From the NCBI RefSeq assembly GCF_000243135.2, contig NC_019903.1, positions 844,001 to 908,000 of the forward strand: a stretch of DNA of 64,000 nt, in the 5' to 3' direction. The DNA comes from Desulfitobacterium dichloroeliminans LMG P-21439 (GTDB lineage Bacteria > Bacillota > Desulfitobacteriia > Desulfitobacteriales > Desulfitobacteriaceae). How positions within the stretch are numbered: the stretch's first letter is position 1; every line of letters begins with the position of its first letter. This document shows, piece by piece, positions 43,794-52,986 of the stretch. The translations under genes and the position numbers were made by a program. Below the pieces are notes generated by a model that saw only the letters and a list, made by a program, of their open reading frames with translations, ran no database searches and was not told the DNA's origin.

Positions 43794-45198
43794 ATTTATT
43801 AATTCCCGCAGGCTTTCTATTGTCGGATTTTCATTTCTCTTTGCTTATATACTGTCCTTCCAGTTTGAGGGACAGGTGCTATATAGCCTGCTGAATCTGC
43901 GTGAAACAGATTCCTCTGACTACATATTGGCTGCTATAATCGCACATTTTATAGGGCTTTTCACCTGCGGTCTGTTTGTCAGATCGCAGGCAGTCGCTAA
44001 AAGTATAATGCTCGGTGGCATGTGTCTATGCTTAGCTACCACCATACCTTTCTTTCTCTCTTTCTCCGTTCTATGGATGGGCGGACTGATTGTCAGCGGG
44101 TACGCCAGCGGCAGCGCGGTGGCGGCATGGGGATATTTTCTCAGGGTCTTTACGCCCAAGAACGAGCGCATTAAATCTTGTGCCGACGTTCTGATTTATT
44201 CCAATCTGTTGATGATTATAGTCAATGTGGTTGCCATGAACCGGTCACCATTTATCGGACTAAGTCTCTCTACGCTTTGCCTTGTGATCAGCATAGCCTT
44301 CATTTGGATGCTGCCGATGGAGAAGGAGATTGAGAATGAGCACTACAAAACATTTAAAAATAAGATGCATGGTGGCATTAAAAACCCACTAATATTGCTG
44401 TGTCTTTTTGTCTTTATCATCACAATCAATTCGGGACTGATGTATCATGTCATCAATCCCGCTTTTGAGCATCTAACGGGGCTGGTGAGCTGGTATTGGG
44501 CTGTGCCTTATATCGTGGCGCTTGTTATCGTGCGCAACCTACCTATGAAAGCAAAGCGTTCCAGAATTTTGTATATCGGAATGGCAATGATTATGGGAGC
44601 GTTCATTAGCTTTATGCTGCTAGGTCGAAACACTACCGATTATCTGATTGTGGATACGCTGATGCTCGGTGCTTGCGGTATTTTTGATCTGTTTTGGTGG
44701 AGCATCCTTGGAGAAATGCTGGATTATAGCGACAACCCGGCACAAACCTTTGGCATTGGACTTTCCGCCAATGTATTCGGCGTCCTTTGCGGAGGTGTCT
44801 TGGGAATGGCCGTAACATCCATTGGGCTTCCTAGTGCGGAGGTTGCGGTGATTGCCCTTACTGTGGTTTGCGTTACACTGGTTATGCTGCCGCCGCTGAA
44901 CCACCAGCTTGTTTTACTGCTGAAAAGCCATGCCTACCTTGCCGCTTATGATATTATGAGTCAGTCACAGCAAACGGACATTGTTCGTCAAATTAAAACG
45001 CTTGACCCGCTGACCGTCCGGGAGCAGGAGGTATTGCAGCTAATCCTTTCAGGCAAATCCAACCGGGAAATTGCTGGGGCTTTGTTTATTAGTGAGAGTA
45101 CAGTAAAAACACATGCAAGGAATATTTTTTCAAAATATGATGTAGGTAGTCGGGCAGAACTCATCAGCACCCTGCTCAAAAATCAAAAGGTTGAATGA
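43780..45198 (+). CDS. Membrane-bound LuxR-family transcriptional regulator
   Basis: A 472-residue protein: about 12 hydrophobic segments in an MFS-like arrangement (residues 15-400), then a C-terminal LuxR/FixJ helix-turn-helix (LTVREQEVLQLILSGKSNREIAGALFISESTVKTHARNIF). This membrane-sensor layout is common in Eggerthella and Desulfitobacterium relatives, where it often regulates neighbouring respiratory or surface genes. ATG 43780 has AGGAGGGTG just upstream and overlaps the HTH gene. The genes it controls are not shown, but those downstream are candidates. Confidence 0.85.
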   Translation: MNRLKFINSRRLSIVGFSFLFAYILSFQFEGQVLYSLLNLRETDSSDYILAAIIAHFIGLFTCGLFVRSQAVAKSIMLGGMCLCLATTIPFFLSFSVLWMGGLIVSGYASGSAVAAWGYFLRVFTPKNERIKSCADVLIYSNLLMIIVNVVAMNRSPFIGLSLSTLCLVISIAFIWMLPMEKEIENEHYKTFKNKMHGGIKNPLILLCLFVFIITINSGLMYHVINPAFEHLTGLVSWYWAVPYIVALVIVRNLPMKAKRSRILYIGMAMIMGAFISFMLLGRNTTDYLIVDTLMLGACGIFDLFWWSILGEMLDYSDNPAQTFGIGLSANVFGVLCGGVLGMAVTSIGLPSAEVAVIALTVVCVTLVMLPPLNHQLVLLLKSHAYLAAYDIMSQSQQTDIVRQIKTLDPLTVREQEVLQLILSGKSNREIAGALFISESTVKTHARNIFSKYDVGSRAELISTLLKNQKVE

Positions 45199-45230
45199 TA
45201 CATAAAACCACATGAATACAGGGTTTAACT

Positions 45231-45263
45231 GGCCTCTCATACTAAAGTATGAGGGGCTTTTTT
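45231..45263 (+). terminator. Terminator after the LuxR-like gene
   Basis: An 11-bp stem (45232-45242 with 45247-45257), a TAAA loop and six T. Confidence 0.88.
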
Positions 45264-45331
45264 CTTCAAATTCATCTTTTTGAACGATGCTTTTTCAGAC
45301 ACTTTTCTCTAAGATTTATATTGGAGGAGGT

Positions 45332-45850
45332 ATGATGCAAATGAGATTAATCCGCAAACGACGCAATGGATATGCCTTATCGTTGGCAGCCAGTATTTGT
45401 TTGGCGGTGTGGCTCGGAGCAACATTTATGTTAGAAGCGGTTTTCGCCTTTGGAGCCATCAGCGCCATCTCTCTCATGTTATTGGTGAGACAGAGTCATC
45501 TGCTCAATGATGCAATGCTCATATGGGATAATCGCATCCTTGCGGTGCCATCTGCTCTTATCTCCATGCCAGACTGCCAAGTAAAAAAATACACCGAGGA
45601 AACCGTAGTATCTACCTTTGGTATCCTCATTGGTAGCGAAATCTACCGATGGGGCCTTGACGGGGTACACGGCGTGCGGCTGCACACCGCCCAAATTGAT
45701 AAGGAACGGATGTACATGACTTTTGGCGACTCGGCTCAAACCATGCGGGTAGAACTACTGCACGACATGACTCAAAAACAGGCGGTGCTGGACGCCGCGC
45801 ATAAGCTTTTGTATGAAACAGGCGTAACGGCAAAAATCACCGGATGGTAA
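45332..45850 (+). CDS. Two-helix membrane protein, unknown
   Basis: A 172-residue protein with a basic N-terminus, two close membrane segments (about 14-55) and a cytoplasmic C-terminal domain of about 110 residues that looks like a bacterial PH-type fold (strand-rich, ending in a long helix), which is a guess from its pattern. GGAGGAGG precedes a cluster of ATGs at 45332, 45335 and 45341; which is used is unclear. It begins the unknown-gene run of the accessory block. Confidence 0.6.
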   Translation: MMQMRLIRKRRNGYALSLAASICLAVWLGATFMLEAVFAFGAISAISLMLLVRQSHLLNDAMLIWDNRILAVPSALISMPDCQVKKYTEETVVSTFGILIGSEIYRWGLDGVHGVRLHTAQIDKERMYMTFGDSAQTMRVELLHDMTQKQAVLDAAHKLLYETGVTAKITGW

Positions 45851-45892
45851 TGCACCAAAAACGAGTGATTAATGAAAGAAGGAGTGAGTATT

Positions 45893-46870
45893 ATGGGTAA
45901 ATTCTGCACAAGCTGCGACGCAGCTCTGAATAAGGGTGCAAAGTTTTGTGCAAAGTGCGGAGCTAATGTTTCCTCAGTACCGGAGGAAGCCGGAGCGCTG
46001 CTGGATCAGACAACGCCGAACAGTGAGACCGTCCTGTCAAAGACCGGCAAACAAATAAAAACCGAAGCCAAAATCAAGACAGTCGCCTATGCGAAAAGCA
46101 TTTTCTCCGATGCGGCCCCCGCCTATCAGTCAGCGGGCGAGCTTGCGCTAGCATCGGAACTAATCCCCACCACGGGCGATCTCACCGGAGAAGGGCTGCT
46201 TTCTTTACTGAAAAGCGGCTTCAGAGGTTTGGCGAGCGGCTTTAAGCGGACGCTGGGCGACAAAAAACGGATGGGGATTGTCATAACCCTTGTGGTTATT
46301 TGGCTGCTGGTCAATCTTTTAGCGTCCTTGGGCATTTTCCCTTTGCCGGTGCGGGCACTCTCCTGGCTGACTGCTGCCCAAGGGAGTCTCATCGGGGGCA
46401 CGATAGGCAAAGGACTGGTAGCAGCACTTCTGGCTCAGCTTATTGCTGATCAAGGCATGCTTCAGAAAGTGAAAAGCGGCCTTGGCCAGATGGGTGGTAT
46501 AGGCAAAGGCGGTAAAGGAATGGCCGGAAATTTATTGCTCGGCCTTGGTATAGCCCTAATTGCCAGTAATATGATGATTTCCTCCAATCTGCAAAACACT
46601 ATGGTCTGTATCGCCGCTTTTTTGCTCTCGGCCAAGGCTTTGACCCATCATGGATTTTTGCGGAGAGTGATAACCGCATTGCTGCCTAAAGCCAAAAATG
46701 CCACGATTACTATCTTCATGCGTGGCTGGACCCTGGGCTTTGCCCTGTTTGCAGCAATCAGCTTTCTCCCTGGGGGAGGAAACGGCTATGTACTTGGAAT
46801 CCTGTTACTATTGGCCGGTGGGATCGTTACGGTCGTAAGCAGAAACAAAAAGGAGGCGACCACAGAATGA
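45893..46870 (+). CDS. Zinc-ribbon membrane protein, unknown
   Basis: A 325-residue protein. An N-terminal zinc ribbon (FCTSCDAALNKGAKFCAKCG, residues 4-23) is followed by a polar linker and about six membrane segments from residue 125 on, with a Gly-rich stretch in between. Zinc ribbons of this CxxC-x(n)-CxxC type are common in Firmicutes membrane proteins of unknown role. It overlaps the next, very large gene by 4 nt (ATGA), so the two are translated together. AAGGAGTG lies upstream of the start at 45893. Confidence 0.7.
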   Translation: MGKFCTSCDAALNKGAKFCAKCGANVSSVPEEAGALLDQTTPNSETVLSKTGKQIKTEAKIKTVAYAKSIFSDAAPAYQSAGELALASELIPTTGDLTGEGLLSLLKSGFRGLASGFKRTLGDKKRMGIVITLVVIWLLVNLLASLGIFPLPVRALSWLTAAQGSLIGGTIGKGLVAALLAQLIADQGMLQKVKSGLGQMGGIGKGGKGMAGNLLLGLGIALIASNMMISSNLQNTMVCIAAFLLSAKALTHHGFLRRVITALLPKAKNATITIFMRGWTLGFALFAAISFLPGGGNGYVLGILLLLAGGIVTVVSRNKKEATTE

Positions 46871-49800
46871 AAATAAGAAGGAAAACCTACTTTAAAACTA
46901 TTATAGTATTTCTGCTTTTTAGCCTCATCCTTATGCCTATGGGGGTGTATGCTGCAGGTCCCAAGGAGGGAGATTATGTAGATCCGGTGGAGTATTATGA
47001 TTTGGCCCAGTTTGCTGATATGCAGCTGACGGCCCAAAGCGATATCCGCGAAGCTATTCTAGCAAAAGAGTACGTACCAGTAGAGTTGGTCCTTAAACCT
47101 TTGACAGTAAGCACAAGCGCAATTCGTCTGGCACATGGCAATGCAGGTGATATGAGTTCTTTAGAGGACTACGAAGCTTTCCAGGGAGAACCCTGGGTCG
47201 TTAAGCACAATGAAAAAAGCAGCTATACAGTTGTCTATGAGACAGGCAACGCTGGTGCTTATCGGCAAGCTCCCGACCGAGTCTTCGGTTCTGATTACAA
47301 CTATCAATGGCAGTCCAGCGTTAATTTAACCTTTGATGATGTACTTTATTACCTAGATGAAAATGATTGGGCAGGCAAGTTTTTTAATCTGGATTATCAC
47401 TCAGCAGGTTCCGCTTCTTCCAGTGCGTCTCAGGAATATGTCGAGCCAGAAAACAATAGAAACGGTACTTATACATTTAAGTATACTTTCGAGGACAACA
47501 AGGTAGATGAAAGAGTTAGATGGTTCGTAGATGATACAGGCATTCTAAAACTTTGGCTTGATACGCTGACAGTTCCCGATGGTATCTTCGAGGAATGGCG
47601 CTATGAAAACCCCAGCGAAGTTTTAAGGGAGTCTATGGATATGGTGTCTGCTACTGTATATTTCCAGGTGGAGAAAGTAAAGCTCGGTAAAGTAAAGGGC
47701 GCAACCGTCGGGGCAGCTGGAAAAGTCGATACCCGTGCCGATAAGGATAAAGGTGAAACAGGGGTCAGTATCCCTGAAGCCCTAGCCATAGCTATCATCG
47801 GCGGAGCTGCTGCCATGGCTGGTGCAGGTGCAGGTGGAGGAGGCGGAGATGGAGGAGACAATAACAGCAAGAGGAGAAGTCGCTACAAAATGTGCCTGCG
47901 TAAAGACTTCGGCGATGGGATCCGTTATGATACCCAACCAGTAACGGTCTATGCCCGGATAGTGGAGATTACTCCTGAAGGTGAGGAAATTGATCGACCA
48001 GACCTGACTTCTGCTATAGAGATTTTTTCCGGTGGAAATTTGGCTGTGAAAGATTGTTCCATGGCAGGGAACTATATGGGTGCTCTGGTGTCGGCAAAGT
48101 CGGTACCCGGCGGGGAAAATCCGGGCACCGGAGTAGTTAGCATCCGCTTTAGGGGTGAAGAGGGTTCCTTCCAGAACAATGTCACCTTTCGTTTAATCGG
48201 CAAACCCTATATTTCTTTCCCAGAGCAGGGACGTTATCTGACTATGACTCTGCCCATGCTTATAGGAGATGGGAAGGTTTATGAAACTCCTGTTACCCTC
48301 CATGATTTTCTGGAAAAGCCAGCTTCAGTCCGGCTGGATGTAGCAGAAGGGATTCCTCTGAGCTGCGAACTGGAAGAGAGCCAAGATATTGAAAATATGG
48401 GGACTATAGAAGAATCCGGTGTCCAAAGCTATATTCTGAAAGTGAAAAACCTTAGCCCTAAGCCGGAAGGGCAGCAGGCTCTTAAGCAAACTTTTGGCTT
48501 CGGCATTATAGCTGAAAATGATCAGGAAAAAGCAGAAAACAGCCTGAATGCAGAGCTTTATCCTGAAGGTCTGTCCATCCGAGAAGTGAAGTTTGATGAC
48601 CAAGGCTACGTTCTCATCGACACCTTTGATAATGAAGCTACGGAGGAATGGGGCGACGTAGTACCAACGGGCTTTGTTCTCGACTTTGCCGTACCTGAGC
48701 AGGATGATGAGGGCAGACCCACAGTCCGGGTTCTCGAACCCCAGGAATATAGTCCTGTCTTTGCTGGCTTAAAAGGAACTGATGAACGCACCACTCATTT
48801 GGCAGATAGGTTTAAGTATCGTATTCAGGAAATTCCAGGCAACCTCAAAGAATATAAATTTGCTCCCGAGGAAGCTCTGGTGGAAGAAGAAGGCAAACCC
48901 TATTACCTCACCTTGCCTATTTCTTGCACCTATGGCCAAGAGGAGTATACCCTGGATCTGCCCCTTCGCCTCTTAGGTGGAGGACCCGGACCGCTGGCCG
49001 GTTGGGATGAGGCTTTTGGCCATATGAAAAAAGTCGTTAGCAAAGTTGGCGGGATCAGTCCGGAACTGGCTAAGATGCTCCGGGAAAACGGTAAAAAAAT
49101 GTCCACGGCAGAGCTGCGTCTGGTGACTTATCGGATCTGCCATGATGCTGTAATCTACTACACCCAGGATGCCGCCGAATACGAAAAGATCGCCGCAGAA
49201 CTGGATAATATGCTTTATTATGCCGAATGGCTTAAATGGTTCGGGGACCAGGCCTTTTCCTATCTGATCAGCAAATACTACGGCAATACAGCTGATGCTC
49301 TTCTATCCCCCGCCAAAGACTTTTTCGCCGCCTTTTTGGGAGAAGTTCTTGATTATCTGCTCAATGATGAACCGTTCACTTTGGAAGAACTGGAAACTAT
49401 TAAAAATATCACCGCAGGAGTGGATAATCTCCTAGTTAATGCTTTTGATGATGCTACGAGTCGTAAAAATATTACCTTCAAACAGACATGTGCTGCAGTG
49501 GCAGGTTTCTTGGTTTGGAAGATAGCGAAGAATATTTATGAGAATAGAGACCGAGACGGGAAAGTCGATATCTATTCTGCTATTACTGCCCTTACAGCTG
49601 ACTTAACAGCCATGGGCGTGAAAAAAATCGCCGGTAATTTCTTTGATAAGGCTTTAGAAAATTCTGCGGTCCAAAAGGCATTAAACAAACCCGTCAGTAA
49701 ATGGATGCAGAATATAGCACCTAATGTGTTCAAGGGCAGATGGGACATCGACAAGCAAGGGGAGTATCTGCTCAAAATCGTAGAGTTTAAGCAAGCGGAT

Positions 49801-50127
49801 ATCATCAAGAAGTACCTGGAAGAAAGCTTTGGCGCCGGTGCGGTTAAGGTCGTAGAAATGGGCGAGGAATCTGCACAAGATTGGCTAAAATCCACTGAAG
49901 ATAGCAACGCAAGCCCTGTAGATCTCTCAGCATGGCCACGGATAAGCTGGGTCAGTGAATTTATTGATGAAAATAATCGCAAGACAGCTTCCCTGATCTC
50001 CATTGATCTTGGATTTGAAGCTATAGGTAAGTTCTTTGACCATCTCTTCGGGGAGCTATTTGGGGAAGTGCCTTTTGCCACGGCAGCACAATCGCCTCCG
50101 ATTGACCCGCCCTATATGCCGGAGTGA
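46867..50127 (+). CDS. Large exported protein, unknown family
   Basis: A 1086-residue protein with a signal peptide (1-30, ending VYAAG). The N-terminal 270 residues are mixed strand/helix; a hydrophobic, Gly/Ala-rich segment at about 300-325 (AIAIIGGAAAMAGAGAGGGGG) may cross or enter the membrane. The middle (about 350-720) looks like tandem beta-sandwich modules; the last 350 residues are helical with two moderately hydrophobic stretches. No catalytic motif recognised. It is co-translated with the zinc-ribbon protein upstream and followed by two lipoproteins, so it probably belongs to a cell-surface assembly. Confidence 0.75.
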   Translation: MKIRRKTYFKTIIVFLLFSLILMPMGVYAAGPKEGDYVDPVEYYDLAQFADMQLTAQSDIREAILAKEYVPVELVLKPLTVSTSAIRLAHGNAGDMSSLEDYEAFQGEPWVVKHNEKSSYTVVYETGNAGAYRQAPDRVFGSDYNYQWQSSVNLTFDDVLYYLDENDWAGKFFNLDYHSAGSASSSASQEYVEPENNRNGTYTFKYTFEDNKVDERVRWFVDDTGILKLWLDTLTVPDGIFEEWRYENPSEVLRESMDMVSATVYFQVEKVKLGKVKGATVGAAGKVDTRADKDKGETGVSIPEALAIAIIGGAAAMAGAGAGGGGGDGGDNNSKRRSRYKMCLRKDFGDGIRYDTQPVTVYARIVEITPEGEEIDRPDLTSAIEIFSGGNLAVKDCSMAGNYMGALVSAKSVPGGENPGTGVVSIRFRGEEGSFQNNVTFRLIGKPYISFPEQGRYLTMTLPMLIGDGKVYETPVTLHDFLEKPASVRLDVAEGIPLSCELEESQDIENMGTIEESGVQSYILKVKNLSPKPEGQQALKQTFGFGIIAENDQEKAENSLNAELYPEGLSIREVKFDDQGYVLIDTFDNEATEEWGDVVPTGFVLDFAVPEQDDEGRPTVRVLEPQEYSPVFAGLKGTDERTTHLADRFKYRIQEIPGNLKEYKFAPEEALVEEEGKPYYLTLPISCTYGQEEYTLDLPLRLLGGGPGPLAGWDEAFGHMKKVVSKVGGISPELAKMLRENGKKMSTAELRLVTYRICHDAVIYYTQDAAEYEKIAAELDNMLYYAEWLKWFGDQAFSYLISKYYGNTADALLSPAKDFFAAFLGEVLDYLLNDEPFTLEELETIKNITAGVDNLLVNAFDDATSRKNITFKQTCAAVAGFLVWKIAKNIYENRDRDGKVDIYSAITALTADLTAMGVKKIAGNFFDKALENSAVQKALNKPVSKWMQNIAPNVFKGRWDIDKQGEYLLKIVEFKQADIIKKYLEESFGAGAVKVVEMGEESAQDWLKSTEDSNASPVDLSAWPRISWVSEFIDENNRKTASLISIDLGFEAIGKFFDHLFGELFGEVPFATAAQSPPIDPPYMPE

Positions 50128-50191
50128 GGCTTGACATTCTCTAAGGGGATGGGAGTTAAGAAAATTAAACTAAAATAATGGAGGTTTTATA

Positions 50192-50752
50192 ATGAAAAAG
50201 GTTATTGTTTTATTCTTATCGCTGGCACTTATGCTCACCCTCGCTGCTTGCGGCGGGGATGGCGGCAGTGAGGCTTCGTCCGAAAGCCCTGTCCCTGCTG
50301 AATCGGGAAATACTCCCTCTAGTGAAGCGGGAGCGGATGAAAACAAGTATTATGGCATCGGCGAAGCGGCCGAGGTCGAGGGACTTGAGATTACAATCGA
50401 CAAGCTCGAAATCGTTGACGACATGAACATTCTCCAGAAATATGCGGAGGGGTCCGTCTATGTCAAAGTTTATGCCACTGCAAAAAATATTTCCGATGAA
50501 ATACAGTTCGCAAAGGATCCGTTGCTATACATCGTTCGAGACGGAGAGTACGACGCTGAGCTATCGAACGAGTCGCGCAACAGAGATGTCTGGAATTTTG
50601 AAACAGATGGAATGTATTTTGAGGCGGCGATCGACCCCGGCGAAACGAATAGCGGATGGACGGTGTTCCAATTAAAATCGGACGAAAAAGAAATCATCAT
50701 GAAATATAACGTCATGTACGAGACCGTTAAATTTAAGCTACCAATAGCCTAA
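50192..50752 (+). CDS. Lipoprotein with DUF4352-like domain
   Basis: A 186-residue lipoprotein: lipobox LTLAAC (Cys about 20), a Ser/Glu/Pro linker to residue 50, then an immunoglobulin-like beta domain (about 55-185) of the DUF4352/telokin-like kind, with the usual VYVKVYATAKNISD strand. Anchored outside the membrane. Function unknown. GGAGG lies upstream; another lipoprotein gene follows by 22 nt. Confidence 0.8.
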   Translation: MKKVIVLFLSLALMLTLAACGGDGGSEASSESPVPAESGNTPSSEAGADENKYYGIGEAAEVEGLEITIDKLEIVDDMNILQKYAEGSVYVKVYATAKNISDEIQFAKDPLLYIVRDGEYDAELSNESRNRDVWNFETDGMYFEAAIDPGETNSGWTVFQLKSDEKEIIMKYNVMYETVKFKLPIA

Positions 50753-50774
50753 GCATGCGAAAGGAGATATCGTT

Positions 50775-52766
50775 ATGAAACGAAAAAAACTATCCCTTCT
50801 GCTGACTGCCGCCATGCTGCTGTCCGCTATAGCTGGGCTTTCCGGCTGCAGCTCTGGTGATCAGCCAAAGACTCCTGGCACACTGAAAGCCGAAACCTTC
50901 ACGGTGGAGGACGGACAGACGGCATTGGCCTCAGAGGACGGTGCGGCGATAGACTTCGGCTGTCTGCTGGAGCCTGGTGAGGAACTCACCATACAAAAGG
51001 TAACTCCCGCTCCCGTTAACAGCGACGTGGATATTTACGCCTACGATTTCAAGCTATCCTCAGGCCAACCAGAGGGCACTATCGAGCTAACCATACCCTA
51101 TGACGATGCGGGGCTTGGTGATGATGAGATGCTTTCTGTATGCGGTAAGTATCTAAACGAGCAGAGCGGTCAGTGGGAGGATGTCCTTTATAAGGTGGAC
51201 GCCGAAGCCAACAAGGTGCATATTCTCACTGACCACCTCTCCACCTACAGCGCGTTTAAGGTCAGGAACCCAGGAAAGCGCAGCGAATACATTTCTGATG
51301 TCAACGCCTACGCAGCTTACATGACAACGCGACAGGCGGAGGAGTTGCTCAAAACATACGCCGAGCAGGGTGCGTCGTGGCAGGAGGATGTTGTGTCGGC
51401 ATTTCTCAGTGCAAACAACTCGCTTCCGATGTTCGCCGCAACAAATATCCCCACGCTCTTAACGCTTGGAGGTGCGTATGACGACTTGATCAGCGAACCG
51501 TTTGGAGACGCATTGACAGTCTTAGGCATCGCAACCTCCTGTACTCAGTTCGCATATGACGCATACAGCAACGGACTGACAAGCAAGGAAACGTCGATCA
51601 GCGGAATGAAAACCGTATTGAATCTGGGGCTGAATTTGGCGTCGTCACGAAAATATCTGTTGGATTCATTTCAGGTGGCCTATGTGGGCGTCGGAGTAAT
51701 CGACATCGCGCTTACAGATGTGATGAATTTTGCCATCGACACCAAGTATGAAAGCACAAAAAATATGTACGACGCCTATTACGCAAGAACCGAAAACAAG
51801 CGCCGCGTCAAGGATTGGTACGATTTATTCAAGAAGATATCCAAAGAAAACAAATCCGACCCGCAGACAGCTCTCGACAAAATGCAGGACGAGATCGACA
51901 ACTATGTAAACAAATACTGGGAGGTCGCAGCGAGCGACTGGGATTCATGGATAGACGCCTTTGACAAAAACGGCAATCTGTCCAAGTATCCGTGGCCGTC
52001 GGAGAGCGACCGCGAAAAAATATCAAGCAATTACAAAGCTGAAATCTATGCTTACCTTCAGGTTATGTTCCAGTCTCTGAGCCGGGATATGTATTTTGAT
52101 GCTCTCAGTCAGAGGGAAAAGGAGTATAAACAGCTCGCCGCGCAACTCAACACGATATACACCATCACGATAAAGGAACAGGAGATAGAGGGCGAGCAGC
52201 CCAAATGGGCAAACTGCTATGTCAAATTGGCGCCGCTTTCCGATAAAGTTACCGCAAAGGCATGGACGATCAAGTTGGATGATAAATCAAATGGGCAACT
52301 GAAGTTTACTCTTCTTGCCCACGAAACAGCAGGGTTCCCGATGAAGCTGGAATTCTATAAAACGCAAAAAGATTGGGAGGAGGGTAAGGTTGAGGCGAGC
52401 ACAAAGCTAAAACCGTTTAAAAGCACCGAAAAAACCTTCACCATAAAAACGCAGGCAGAAAAGGTTGACTGTTCAGGAACTTTCACAGGTGTACTTCATG
52501 TTGCAGAAACAGGTAAGGATATTGATGTGACAACTATAGTCACATTTGAAAAGGATTTTGGCGACGGCTCTTACTATAAAATCGTCTGCTCAAATAATGA
52601 AACCGAGAGCACCTATATCAACGGCAGCTATTTTGTGCGGTGGTCGACAGGCGAAGCAAATATTGCGGGAGCAAAATTTGTATTCTCCGCTGACGGAACA
52701 TCGTTCAGCGCCTCCATGCGCGACCACAACGATAAAGAGTGGGGCGTGATTACCTGTCAGAGGTAA
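50775..52766 (+). CDS. Large lipoprotein, unknown
   Basis: A 663-residue lipoprotein with lipobox AGLSGC (Cys about 25). Residues 35-170 are a beta-rich domain (PEGTIELTIPYDD, VHILTDHLSTYSAF), which resembles a domain often followed by 'DHFS' motifs in Firmicutes surface proteins. The centre (200-450) is helical, with an Ala-rich segment of moderate hydrophobicity; the C-terminus (about 460-663) is again beta-rich. No enzyme motif seen. Part of the surface-protein run, 22 nt after the previous lipoprotein gene. Confidence 0.75.
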   Translation: MKRKKLSLLLTAAMLLSAIAGLSGCSSGDQPKTPGTLKAETFTVEDGQTALASEDGAAIDFGCLLEPGEELTIQKVTPAPVNSDVDIYAYDFKLSSGQPEGTIELTIPYDDAGLGDDEMLSVCGKYLNEQSGQWEDVLYKVDAEANKVHILTDHLSTYSAFKVRNPGKRSEYISDVNAYAAYMTTRQAEELLKTYAEQGASWQEDVVSAFLSANNSLPMFAATNIPTLLTLGGAYDDLISEPFGDALTVLGIATSCTQFAYDAYSNGLTSKETSISGMKTVLNLGLNLASSRKYLLDSFQVAYVGVGVIDIALTDVMNFAIDTKYESTKNMYDAYYARTENKRRVKDWYDLFKKISKENKSDPQTALDKMQDEIDNYVNKYWEVAASDWDSWIDAFDKNGNLSKYPWPSESDREKISSNYKAEIYAYLQVMFQSLSRDMYFDALSQREKEYKQLAAQLNTIYTITIKEQEIEGEQPKWANCYVKLAPLSDKVTAKAWTIKLDDKSNGQLKFTLLAHETAGFPMKLEFYKTQKDWEEGKVEASTKLKPFKSTEKTFTIKTQAEKVDCSGTFTGVLHVAETGKDIDVTTIVTFEKDFGDGSYYKIVCSNNETESTYINGSYFVRWSTGEANIAGAKFVFSADGTSFSASMRDHNDKEWGVITCQR

Positions 52767-52825
52767 AAGCGACCTCAAGCACAAGATATGTCGGCCAAGG
52801 ATATGATTAATAGAGGGGTATCGAG

Positions 52826-52986
52826 ATGACTGAAAGCAAATCAATATCCCCCCACATCCTGACATCACCCCCTGCGAGGACGGCAAGCTGCGTTGGAGCT
52901 ATACGCTGAACCTGTGGCGACAGCTGGTCATGCTGTGGGCTGGCATGAAAAGCGGGATTACTAACAACAATGAAAGGAGCGTCGAG
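52826..52986 (+). pseudogene. Frameshifted gene fragment
   Basis: From an ATG at 52826 with GAGGGG upstream, the frame soon leaves a meaningful sequence; one frame over, PCEDGKLRWSYTLNLWRQL is encoded and runs in frame into the next gene's leader. This looks like the N-terminal part of a small protein with a D-G-K-x-R-W-S-Y motif, broken by a one-base shift and cut off at its 3' side. Family not certain. Confidence 0.45.

Noticed and set aside
52930..52986. Upstream start for the multi-zinc-ribbon gene
   Set aside because: The extra residues belong to the frameshifted fragment; AAAGGAG precedes ATG 52987.
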